This document shows, piece after piece, positions 1 to 5,110 of a stretch of 6,949 bases of DNA. The stretch spans positions 1 to 6,949 of the forward strand of contig JAUHYY010000054.1 in assembly GCA_030426295.1 (NCBI GenBank), given 5' to 3'. The position numbers and the translations under genes are program-made. The DNA comes from a bacterium (GTDB taxonomy: Bacteria > Patescibacteriota > Gracilibacteria > UBA1369 > GCA-2718715). The notes under the pieces are model-generated. The model made no database searches. It was given only the letters and a program-made list of their open reading frames with translations, and was not told the DNA's origin. Every line of letters starts with the position of its first letter. The first letter of the stretch is position 1.

Positions 1-166
1 TTTCAGGATCTATATTTTCTGCTTTGATTTCTGCCTCTACTTCCTTGAGTGCTTGAGCAACTTCTTCAGCTTTACCATCTTTCACTTCAAGACCTTCAAC
101 AACAAGAAAACCTACAGTTAAATCTTCTATCTTGCTAAAAACTTCTTTCGATACACTAAATTTCAT
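1..166 (-). CDS. B3/B4 tRNA-binding domain-like protein, 5' part (runs off left edge)
   Basis: The first 55 residues of a minus-strand gene are present; the rest lies beyond the left edge. Translated by hand, the protein opens MKFSVSKEVF and continues with a hydrophobic strand (LTVGFLVVEGL, residues 16-26) and then a charged helix rich in Glu, Lys and Ala (about 31-50). The pattern 'F-x-V-x-x-x-V-F ... D-L-x-V-G-x-x-V-V-x-G' followed by a charged helix resembles the start of the free-standing B3/B4-domain proteins (COG3382). These are related to the editing region of the phenylalanyl-tRNA synthetase beta chain and are thought to deal with aminoacyl-tRNA or amino-acid substrates. The ATG at 164-166 is the only good start and has no Shine-Dalgarno sequence before it. 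The reading frame is firm; the family call comes from pattern memory of a short fragment and is moderate. Confidence 0.6.
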   Translation of the reverse strand, partial: MKFSVSKEVFSKIEDLTVGFLVVEGLEVKDGKAEEVAQALKEVEAEIKAENIDPE

Positions 167-202
167 ATTTCGTTTTAAATCAAAGGGATTTTAACAAAAT
201 AA

Positions 203-232
203 AAAATATTAATCCATAAACAAAACCCTCAA
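203..232 (-). promoter_or_regulatory. Weak candidate promoter for the B3/B4-like gene
   Basis: Read on the minus strand, TTGAGG (complement of 227-232) and TATTTT (complement of 203-208) are separated by 18 bases, each matching four of six consensus positions. The -35 box would lie back to back with the plus-strand TTGACA at 234-239, giving a compact divergent promoter pair. In such AT-rich DNA a match of this quality can arise by chance. Confidence 0.25.
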
Positions 233-233
233 T

Positions 234-262
234 TTGACATATTGAACAAAGCAGCGTAAAGT
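234..262 (+). promoter_or_regulatory. Sigma70-type promoter of the structured RNA/leader
   Basis: A perfect -35 box TTGACA (234-239) is followed after exactly 17 bases by TAAAGT (257-262), which matches four of six -10 positions. Transcription would start near 269. The RNA would run through the nested stem at 287-370 to the terminator at 392-416, so promoter, structure and terminator form a coherent unit. This is the only perfect -35 hexamer among the promoters proposed in this window. Confidence 0.5.
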
Positions 263-268
263 ACAAAT

Positions 269-416
269 CACTTAATTTTAGTTATGGAGAAATTCATCTA
301 CACACCTCATACACGCCACGCGCAAATACATGCAGCATCACTGCCAAAGCGGCGTCGTAGATAATTTTTCAATCACATACAAACTTATTTCTGACTGCTA
401 ATAGGCAGTCATTTTT
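269..416 (+). ncRNA. Candidate structured small RNA or 5' regulatory leader
   Basis: About 148 nucleotides, bounded by a predicted promoter start and a terminator (the 5' end is approximate). Helix P1 pairs 287-301 (GAGAAATTcATCTAC) with 357-370 (GTAGATAATTTTTC): 14 base pairs with one bulged C (295) and one G-U pair (289/368). Inside it, P2 pairs ACGCC (313-317) with GGCGT (351-355). It may extend past a two-base bulge by G320-C350 and C321-G349. Innermost, P3 pairs GCAG (332-335) with CTGC (341-344) around the five-base loop CATCA. The G-U pair becomes a C-A mismatch on the other strand, and the T-run follows the terminator only on the plus strand, so the plus strand is the likely RNA. I do not recognise a known family: signature segments of SRP RNA, tmRNA or common riboswitches were not seen. 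It may be a free sRNA or an attenuator/riboswitch for the enzyme gene starting 22 bases after the terminator. The folding was done by eye. Confidence 0.55.
392..416 (+). terminator. Intrinsic terminator (or attenuator) before the desuccinylase-family gene
   Basis: TGACTGC (392-398) pairs perfectly with GCAGTCA (405-411) around the six-base loop TAATAG, and five Ts follow (412-416). A T-G pair at 399/404 could shorten the loop to four. The hairpin ends 22 bases before the ATG at 439 and no gene upstream on this strand needs it, so it ends the short RNA or regulates read-through into the downstream gene. Confidence 0.65.
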
Positions 417-438
417 GATATATAACTAAATTATTACA

Positions 439-1398
439 ATGAATAAATTACTAAAACAAAATTCAAATCTTCTTTCAGAAGCAACAGGACCAATCCCATA
501 CAGCTGGAAATTCGAAGGTAAAAAATCTGGTCCAACAATAACAATCCTCGGAGGAATACACGGTGACGAAACAGCTGGAATCGAAATCGTTGAAACTTTA
601 ATAAGCTTTCTAAGCATGACAAAAGTCGTAAGAGGAAAAATAAACCTAGCACTAGGAAATGTTCCTGCAATATTAGAAGGAAAAAGAAAATTAGACCTAG
701 ATATGAACAGACTCTTCGGAGAAGACACTCTCGAGCTACAAGGCCCAGAACTAGAAAGAGTAAGAGAGCTGGAACAACTTTTACAAGAAAGCGACCTACT
801 ACTAGACATACATTCAACAATAGATCCCAGCACTCCATTTGTAGCAGTACCAAGCACAGAAGATCTAAACGAAATAGAAGTACCAAAAACCGGAGTATCA
901 GTTTCTAAAATATTAGACAGCATAAAAGTACCAATAATATTACAAGGGCAAGGCCTATTACACCCCGATGGAAAAGCAATTTACACAGACTCATACACTT
1001 TCGAGCATGGAGGAATCGGCTTAACCATTGAAGCAGGATGGACACAAGATCCTAAAGTATTAGAAATTCAAGGAGGAATAATAGACTTACTTGCCAACCT
1101 AGGCATAATTGGAATTTCAGGCCATAAAAACCCTATATCTCCAAAAGAAATTTGGAATGCAAAACAAAACATAGTCTGTGAAAACGAAACATTCACATTC
1201 ACACAAGACTGGCAAACGTTCGACCAAATAAAAGCAGAAACGATAATCGCAACCTACATAAAAGACGGCAAACTAATCGAGGTAAAAGCTGATGAAGATT
1301 GCATGATCATATTTCCAAAAAAGAATCCAGGAACATCAACACCAGACAAAGAACTAACCCCTGGATTCGAAGCCTGCATCCTAGCAGTTAAAAACTAA
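439..1398 (+). CDS. Succinylglutamate desuccinylase/aspartoacylase-family zinc hydrolase
   Basis: A 319-residue protein of the M14-related AstE/aspartoacylase family, whose members cleave an N-acyl group from an amino acid or similar amide using one zinc ion. The expected zinc site is visible: H41 and E44 in GGIHGDETAG, and H125 in DIHST. D88-M-N90-R91 matches the family's substrate-carboxylate motif, and E198 in GLTIEAG fits the catalytic glutamate. A smaller beta-rich domain follows, from about residue 235. Length is normal for the family. The ATG at 439 gives a natural N-terminus, with no Shine-Dalgarno sequence. No other arginine-succinyltransferase-pathway gene is nearby, so the AstE role is not supported and the true substrate is unknown. 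The gene follows a terminator hairpin by 22 bases and only a -10-like TATATA (419-424) lies between, so its expression may depend on read-through from the upstream leader. Confidence 0.85.
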   Translation: MNKLLKQNSNLLSEATGPIPYSWKFEGKKSGPTITILGGIHGDETAGIEIVETLISFLSMTKVVRGKINLALGNVPAILEGKRKLDLDMNRLFGEDTLELQGPELERVRELEQLLQESDLLLDIHSTIDPSTPFVAVPSTEDLNEIEVPKTGVSVSKILDSIKVPIILQGQGLLHPDGKAIYTDSYTFEHGGIGLTIEAGWTQDPKVLEIQGGIIDLLANLGIIGISGHKNPISPKEIWNAKQNIVCENETFTFTQDWQTFDQIKAETIIATYIKDGKLIEVKADEDCMIIFPKKNPGTSTPDKELTPGFEACILAVKN

Positions 1399-1402
1399 TC
1401 CA

Positions 1403-1534
1403 ATGAAAATACTTAAAACACTAATAAAATGCATAAACTTAATCGCAAAAAAAGAAAACTACTACATATTCGTGAGTGAATTTATACCGCTAATTTTCTT
1501 TCTAGATTATCTTAAAGACATTTTCGCAAAATAA
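1403..1534 (+). CDS. Small hydrophobic/basic ORF, 43 residues, unknown
   Basis: An ATG four bases after the stop of the desuccinylase-family gene opens 43 codons ending in TAA. The product begins MKILKTLIKC, is basic at the N-terminus, has a hydrophobic centre (YYIFVSEFIPLIFFL, about residues 20-34) and ends in DYLKDIFAK, so it could be a short membrane-associated peptide. Supporting points are its position right after a gene, the same spacing style as the other genes of this block, and the A-rich codon style of its neighbours. No family is recognised. In such AT-rich DNA an open frame of this length may be fortuitous, so conservation in relatives would be needed before treating it as a real gene. 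Confidence 0.4.
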   Translation: MKILKTLIKCINLIAKKENYYIFVSEFIPLIFFLDYLKDIFAK

Positions 1535-1542
1535 TGTATCAT
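1515..1542 (+). promoter_or_regulatory. Candidate promoter before the pseudouridine synthase operon
   Basis: AAGACA (1515-1520, four of six) and TATCAT (1537-1542, five of six) are separated by 16 bases. Transcription would start around 1549, inside the perfect inverted repeat, leaving a leader of roughly 19 bases. If correct, the repeat lies where a repressor operator often does. The -35 box is weak. Confidence 0.3.
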
Positions 1543-1566
1543 AGGAGGGCTTTAAATAGCCCTCCT
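1543..1566 (+). promoter_or_regulatory. Perfect 9-bp inverted repeat abutting the rluD-like start codon
   Basis: AGGAGGGCT (1543-1551) and AGCCCTCCT (1558-1566) are perfect complements around the loop TTAAAT; one base then separates the repeat from the ATG at 1568. The left arm contains AGGAGG, a full Shine-Dalgarno sequence, but 19 bases lie between it and the start codon, too far for normal use, and it would be paired in the RNA. No T-run follows, so it is a poor intrinsic terminator. It could be a translational control hairpin, a DNA operator for a dimeric regulator overlapping the predicted transcription start, or a weak terminator of the upstream pair of genes. Confidence 0.65.
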
Positions 1567-1567
1567 T

Positions 1568-2506
1568 ATGCAATTCAAAATTACAGAAGAAAACAAAAAC
1601 GAAAGAATCGACAAGTTCCTGAATCAACAGCTCCCAGATTTAAGCAGATCTCAAATTCAAAAAATCATTGAAGCTTCAACAACAGTAAACGGAGACTCAG
1701 TAAAGAAGAACTACAAACTCCAAGAAGACGACCTAGTTGAACTTGTTATCCCAGAACCAGAATCAACTGACCTAGAACCTATCAAAGAAGATCTCGACGT
1801 TATATACGAAGACAAAGAAATCCTCATAATCAATAAACCACCTTACCTACCAGTTCATCCAGATAAAAAGAAAAGCCACAAAAGAACACTGGTAAACATT
1901 TTACTTGGAAACAAAATCCCCCTAAGCACACTCGGTGGCAACGATAGACCAGGAATAGTTCACAGACTCGACATGGACACATCTGGCCTAGTCATAATCG
2001 CAAAGACAGACAAAGCCTACAAACACTTACGAGACCAATTCGAAAACCGAACAATCAAGAAGGTCTACACAACTCTAGTAATCGACACACTAAAACCATC
2101 CAAAGGAAAAATCGAAGCACCAATCGGAAGAGATCCTGATGACAGAAAAAAAATGAAAGTAAGAACAGGAACAGGATCAAAAGATGCAATCACAGAATAC
2201 AAAGTAAAAGAAGTAATCCATGCCAAAGACCTAAAAGTAAGCTTCTCACTTCTTGAGATCAGAATCCCAACAGGACGAACTCATCAAATCAGAGTTCATA
2301 TGGCAAGAATAAATCACCCAATAATTGGTGACGAAACCTACGGTAATGCTAGACTAAACAAAAAGGCACAAACACTTAGCCTCAAAAGACAGTTCCTACA
2401 CGCAACTAAACTCGAACTTATTTCACCCGAAACAAACGAGAAAATTAAAGTTGAAAGTGAACTACCCGATGACTTAAATAAATTCATTAAAAACATTCAA
2501 AAATGA
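1568..2506 (+). CDS. rluD: RluA/RluD-family 23S rRNA pseudouridine synthase
   Basis: A 312-residue RNA pseudouridine synthase that isomerises uridine in structured RNA, probably large-subunit rRNA. An S4 RNA-binding domain occupies about residues 12-63 (ERIDKFLNQQLPDLSRSQIQ onward). The catalytic domain carries the family motif GIVHRLDMDTSG with HRLD at 132-135, D135 being the catalytic aspartate, and the later TGRTHQIRVHM motif at 235-245. Presence of the S4 domain and the length fit the RluC/RluD type; the exact target uridines cannot be read from the sequence, so the symbol is a best guess. M136 stands where many relatives have Lys. The ATG is preceded directly by a perfect inverted repeat. 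The gene ends in TGA overlapping the next ATG (ATGA), the only TGA stop among the genes here, and leads a five-gene operon. Confidence 0.9.
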   Translation: MQFKITEENKNERIDKFLNQQLPDLSRSQIQKIIEASTTVNGDSVKKNYKLQEDDLVELVIPEPESTDLEPIKEDLDVIYEDKEILIINKPPYLPVHPDKKKSHKRTLVNILLGNKIPLSTLGGNDRPGIVHRLDMDTSGLVIIAKTDKAYKHLRDQFENRTIKKVYTTLVIDTLKPSKGKIEAPIGRDPDDRKKMKVRTGTGSKDAITEYKVKEVIHAKDLKVSFSLLEIRIPTGRTHQIRVHMARINHPIIGDETYGNARLNKKAQTLSLKRQFLHATKLELISPETNEKIKVESELPDDLNKFIKNIQK

Positions 2507-3144
2507 AAACCCTTAAACCATTTATCTTAATTGGAACAGTCATACTAGTTCTTGGACTCATGTACGTACAATACGTAAAATCAGCTAAAGACTACCAACC
2601 AGCACTTGATAAATCTGTAGAACAAACAGAAACTAACAACGAAGGCGGGGGCTCAATGCTAGAACTAACTGGCGACGGCGACACAACTTCTCTAGAATCA
2701 GACACAGCTGACTGGGCTACTTACACAAACGAATCATGCAACTTCTCGATTAAATTCCCAGAATCATATATAGAAATCAGAGAAAGCAACGAATGTACAG
2801 ATGGCAAAGATTACAATGCATCAACTACTCTTGTTGTACCACAAATTGCAAACCAAGACGGATGCCTGATAAATGAACTAGGACAATCAATGGCAGAAAA
2901 CTGCGAAATACATGAAATTTTCGTATTAAACTCTGAACCAACAGCTGAAGGAACAGGAATCACTAACACAACAACAACAGTTGCAGGAATCGATTCAAAA
3001 GTAATAAGTACAAACTCACAAATCACAATTGCAATCCCGTACGAAGGACTTTGGTACAACTACCTATACAGCTTTGCTCCAGGTAACAAAGCCAATGCAG
3101 AACAACTGATCGAGAAAATCGCTGAAACTATTGAATTTGAATAA
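2503..3144 (+). CDS. Membrane-anchored extracytoplasmic protein, unknown function
   Basis: A 213-residue protein with a single N-terminal hydrophobic segment (about 7-25, FILIGTVILVLGLMYVQYV) after MKTLKP. This is best read as a signal anchor, since there is no lipobox cysteine. A low-complexity acidic, Ser/Thr/Gly-rich linker (about 36-70) leads to a compact domain starting near WATYTNESCNFSIKFPESY (71-89). That kind of opening is common in small secreted domains of the 'tyr-phe-x-ile-x-phe-pro' type. Four cysteines (79, 98, 121, 134) could form two disulfides outside the membrane. The start overlaps the rluD-like stop by four bases (ATGA), implying translational coupling, and the stop abuts the next ATG. 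No specific family is recognised. Cell-surface or periplasm-like location is inferred from topology only. Confidence 0.8.
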   Translation: MKTLKPFILIGTVILVLGLMYVQYVKSAKDYQPALDKSVEQTETNNEGGGSMLELTGDGDTTSLESDTADWATYTNESCNFSIKFPESYIEIRESNECTDGKDYNASTTLVVPQIANQDGCLINELGQSMAENCEIHEIFVLNSEPTAEGTGITNTTTTVAGIDSKVISTNSQITIAIPYEGLWYNYLYSFAPGNKANAEQLIEKIAETIEFE

Positions 3145-3402
3145 ATGAACGAAAAAACAATAAACAGAATTGGTTGGTTCGCATCTTTAATGGCTATAGC
3201 TATGTACACTTCATACATCGACCAAATAAGATTAAACCTAAGCGGGCAAACAGGATCAATAATCCTACCCATAGTCACAACAATAAACTGTATAGCATGG
3301 ACAATGTACGGAGGCCTAAGAGAAACAAAAGACTGGCCAATCGTCGTATGCAACATCCCAGGAATACTACTTGGAATAATCACTTTTTTAACAGCTATAT
3401 AA
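3145..3402 (+). CDS. SemiSWEET sugar transporter (PQ-loop/MtN3 family)
   Basis: An 85-residue protein with three predicted membrane helices (about 9-28, 37-56, 63-84): one three-helix unit, as in bacterial SemiSWEETs, which dimerise to form a sugar uniporter. Family features are MYTSYIDQI in helix 1, INCIAWTMYGGLRE in helix 2 and DWPIVVCNIPGILLG in helix 3. W52 and N70 are the likely sugar-contact residues by analogy with studied SemiSWEETs. Unusually, the PQ motif of helix 1 reads DQ (D26-Q27, codons GAC CAA), so the hinge proline is missing. The ATG follows the upstream TAA with no gap, and the stop abuts the next ATG. Length is normal. The family call is firm; the substrate is unknown and activity is uncertain because of the proline loss. 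Confidence 0.88.
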   Translation: MNEKTINRIGWFASLMAIAMYTSYIDQIRLNLSGQTGSIILPIVTTINCIAWTMYGGLRETKDWPIVVCNIPGILLGIITFLTAI

Positions 3403-3735
3403 ATGGTTAATTCACCAGAAACACCCAGCGAGCCGCTCACATACGAAGAATTCACAACATGGAACCCTACACCTCCATACAACAATATGTTCTTAATGTT
3501 CCTGTCAGAACCATCAACAGACCCAATCATAATGGGATACAGAAGAAAGCCATACAGATTTGCGTTGATACAAGAAAACCCTGAACTCGAAGCAGAACTA
3601 ACTAGAGAAATGACAAATGGATTACTGAACAATGAAAACCGTCAATCACTCATGAAAAGACTTGAACCAAAACTTTACCAAGCATACCTAATTATGCGCA
3701 AAAGCTGCTTAGAAGATAGTGAACTATTCACATAA
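3403..3735 (+). CDS. Hypothetical protein, 110 residues
   Basis: The gene begins directly on the base after the SemiSWEET stop and ends one base before the next ATG, so membership of the operon is clear. The product is soluble-looking, with a Pro/Thr/Glu-rich start (MVNSPETPSEPLTYEEFTTW), a short hydrophobic patch (NNMFLMFLSE, about 27-36), a central stretch with YRRKPYRFALI (46-56) and a charged, probably helical C-terminal half. No signal peptide or convincing membrane helix is seen, and only one cysteine (C102). I do not recognise a family. It could be a small cytosolic accessory protein, but no function can be assigned. Confidence 0.72.
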   Translation: MVNSPETPSEPLTYEEFTTWNPTPPYNNMFLMFLSEPSTDPIIMGYRRKPYRFALIQENPELEAELTREMTNGLLNNENRQSLMKRLEPKLYQAYLIMRKSCLEDSELFT

Positions 3736-3736
3736 A

Positions 3737-4036
3737 ATGATAAACAATTTCGACCTAAAAGCAGAAGTATGGTTATACCCAGGCAAAGCAGCCTGGCACT
3801 TCATTACAATCCCAGAAAATGAAGGAGAACTAATCAACGAGCTATTCTCTAACTTAAAGCGTGGCTGGGGCAGCCTAAAAGTTAACGTAACTATAGGCGC
3901 AACATCTTGGGACACATCGATATTCCCAGACAAGAAATCAAACTCCTACCTACTCCCACTAAAGTCAGAAGTCCGTAAAAAAGAAAAAATTGAAATTGGT
4001 GATGTCGTAAATTTTATACTTAAAATAAAAACATAA
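3737..4036 (+). CDS. DUF1905 domain protein
   Basis: A 99-residue protein matching the DUF1905 pattern along its whole length: an opening strand FDLKAEVWLYPGKAAWHFI (5-23), then RGWGSLKVNVTIGATSWDTSIFP (42-64), the LPLKSEVRKK segment (73-82) and the terminal IGDVVNFIL strand (88-96). Members are small beta-rich proteins of unknown biochemical role, often alone or fused to a YdeI/OmpD-associated domain, which is absent here. The chosen ATG lies one base after the preceding stop; a GTG at 3719 in the same frame would add six residues but overlaps the upstream gene and breaks the local spacing style. It is the last gene of the operon, and a strong terminator hairpin follows its stop within a few bases. 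Confidence 0.85.
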   Translation: MINNFDLKAEVWLYPGKAAWHFITIPENEGELINELFSNLKRGWGSLKVNVTIGATSWDTSIFPDKKSNSYLLPLKSEVRKKEKIEIGDVVNFILKIKT

Positions 4037-4068
4037 AAAAACACCCCAGCTGAGGGGTGCTTTTATTT
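4036..4068. terminator. Bidirectional intrinsic terminator between converging operons
   Basis: CACCCC (4042-4047) pairs with GGGGTG (4054-4059) around AGCTGA. Six As precede the stem (4036-4041) and a T-rich run follows (4061-4064, then ATTTTA), so a U-tract follows the stem in RNA from either strand. It lies between the ends of the DUF1905 gene and rplU, which converge with 49 bases between their stops, and most likely serves both. Confidence 0.85.
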
Positions 4069-4085
4069 TAGTAAAGATTTAGAGA

Positions 4086-4460
4086 CTAAGCTTCTTCTTC
4101 TTTCTTTTCAGCTTTAGCCTTTGGCGCTGCTTTTTTAGCTGCTCCAGCAGAAACCTTAGTCACTTCAACCAATGTAAGGTGTTGTCTATGACCTTTATTT
4201 CTTTTATATCTTTTCTTCGCTTTCATTTTGAAAACTCTAAGCTTTTCTCCCTTAAAGTTATCTAGAACTTTTAATTCAACAGATGCACCGTCTACAACTG
4301 GAGTACCGATTGAAACCTTTTCTCCTTTTTCGTCGAAAGTCATTAGAACTTCTTCTACTTTTACCTTGTCACCTTCTTTGGCACCAAGAGAGTTCACTTT
4401 GAACTTATCGCCTTCTTTAACTTTGTATTGATGTCCTGCAAATTCGATTACTGCGTACAT
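4086..4460 (-). CDS. rplU: 50S ribosomal protein bL21
   Basis: A 124-residue ribosomal protein that binds 23S rRNA in the large subunit. The N-terminus MYAVIEFAGHQYKVKEGD is the classic L21 start, and the rRNA-binding signature KAKKRYKRNKGHRQ followed by LTLVEVTKV is intact near residues 81-103. The ATG at 4458-4460 is chosen over an upstream in-frame TTG (4464-4466) because it gives the family N-terminus. After about residue 104 comes a tail of some 20 residues made almost only of Ala, Lys, Glu and Pro, longer than usual (L21 is typically near 103 residues). The stop is TAG. It has its own promoter and a short leader, and it is the last gene of the minus-strand block. The usual partner rpmA (bL27) is not beside it. 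Confidence 0.96.
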   Translation of the reverse strand: MYAVIEFAGHQYKVKEGDKFKVNSLGAKEGDKVKVEEVLMTFDEKGEKVSIGTPVVDGASVELKVLDNFKGEKLRVFKMKAKKRYKRNKGHRQHLTLVEVTKVSAGAAKKAAPKAKAEKKEEEA

Positions 4461-4486
4461 ATTCAATATTAAAACTTTGCTGGCTG

Positions 4487-4515
4487 ATTTTAGTTAAGAA
4501 GCAATGAAATTGCAA
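4487..4515 (-). promoter_or_regulatory. Promoter of rplU
   Basis: On the minus strand TTGCAA (4510-4515, four of six) and TAAAAT (complement of 4487-4492, five of six) are 17 bases apart, putting the transcription start near 4480 and leaving a leader of about 20 bases with no Shine-Dalgarno sequence. A small inverted repeat GCAAT-gaa-ATTGC (4501-4513) overlaps the -35 box and could be an operator or chance. Confidence 0.5.
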
Positions 4516-4525
4516 GAGAAATTTA

Positions 4526-5059
4526 CTAAACCTCTAGCTTTTTACGTAATTCAACTAAGGCTTTTTCAAAAGTCGGCTCAATCTGCTCCATTTCTGCCTT
4601 ACTAAAGTCATTTAAAACAAAATTTCTTAATTCTCCCCTTCTATTTTCTATGTCTACACCAAATCTCAGCCGTGGAATCTCTTGAATACCCGTCAGATCA
4701 ATCACAGAACGCATTCCATTATGAGTTCCTGCACTTCCAGAATCTCTAAATCGAATATCTGGGAACATCAAATCAATGTCATCGTAACAAATACAAAAAT
4801 TATCAAATCCAGCCTTATAAAAGTTTTCGAGAGCTACTACTGATTCCCCAGAATTATTCATAAAAGTATTAGGCTTAACCAAAACAACCTTCTCACCACC
4901 TACATTACCTTCAGAAATCCATGCTTTAAACTTAGACTTCTCTTTGTATTCCTCAAAATCCCACATCTGTCGCAGATAATCTAAAAACAAAAAACCAACA
5001 TTATGACGAGTTCTAAAATATTTATCCCCTGGATTACCTAAACCAACAATAATTTTCAT
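4526..5059 (-). CDS. pth: Peptidyl-tRNA hydrolase
   Basis: A 177-residue cytosolic enzyme that cleaves the ester bond of peptidyl-tRNA released from stalled ribosomes, recycling tRNA. The signature residues are present: N9 in GLGNPG (6-11), the catalytic H19 in TRHNVG, N68 in PNTFMNNSG (63-71), D93/D94 in CYDDIDL, and H113-N114 in GTHNGMRS. The C-terminal FGVDIENRRGELRNFVL segment and a final charged helix complete the fold. Length is slightly below the common 185-195. The ATG at 5057-5059 gives the standard N-terminus MKIIVGLGNPG. The stop is TAG. It lies 42 bases after the membrane-protein gene and 65 bases before rplU, so it is probably co-transcribed with obg or read from a weak local promoter. 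A short inverted repeat, ATGCA-N7-TGCAT (5063-5079), lies just upstream of the start. Confidence 0.97.
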   Translation of the reverse strand: MKIIVGLGNPGDKYFRTRHNVGFLFLDYLRQMWDFEEYKEKSKFKAWISEGNVGGEKVVLVKPNTFMNNSGESVVALENFYKAGFDNFCICYDDIDLMFPDIRFRDSGSAGTHNGMRSVIDLTGIQEIPRLRFGVDIENRRGELRNFVLNDFSKAEMEQIEPTFEKALVELRKKLEV

Positions 5060-5081
5060 CTAATGCATTTAAACTGCATCA

Positions 5082-5110
5082 AATATACTTCAGAACTAGT
5101 TTTATGAAAA
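5082..5110 (-). promoter_or_regulatory. Weak candidate promoter for pth
   Basis: On the minus strand TTTTCA (complement of 5105-5110) and TATATT (complement of 5082-5087) are separated by 17 bases. The -35 box would overlap the last codons of the upstream membrane-protein gene. Both boxes are AT-rich and may be fortuitous. Confidence 0.25.

Noticed and set aside
284..364. A 26-codon ORF (ATG GAG ... AGA TAA) ending in four arginine codons, possibly a leader peptide
   Set aside because: Start region and stop both lie in or at the 14-bp helix, there is no ribosome-binding signal, and its CGG, CGT, CGC and GCG codons differ from the next gene, where all five arginines are AGA. An arginine-sensing leader peptide cannot be excluded, but a structured RNA explains more of the sequence.
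434..923. Long open frames on the minus strand opposite the desuccinylase-family gene
   Set aside because: Their products are Ser/Leu-rich low-complexity translations of the antisense strand, with no family features; the plus-strand gene has intact catalytic motifs.
1568..2506. Alternative genetic code with TGA as glycine, as in Gracilibacteria
   Set aside because: No gene in the window contains an in-frame TGA, although all are glycine-rich enough to show it, and the rluD-like gene ends naturally at a TGA overlapping the next start.
3060..3632. 190-codon minus-strand frame opposite the SemiSWEET and its neighbour
   Set aside because: It runs antisense across two well-supported, abutting plus-strand genes and has no recognisable domain; the C-rich skew of the plus strand depletes stops in such shadow frames.
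3719..3736. GTG start adding six residues to the DUF1905 protein
   Set aside because: It overlaps the preceding gene, while the ATG at 3737 fits the one-base spacing of the operon and the family N-terminus.
5063..5079. Inverted repeat ATGCA-N7-TGCAT before pth as an operator
   Set aside because: Only five pairs, AT-rich and no second copy seen; mentioned under pth but too weak for its own feature.
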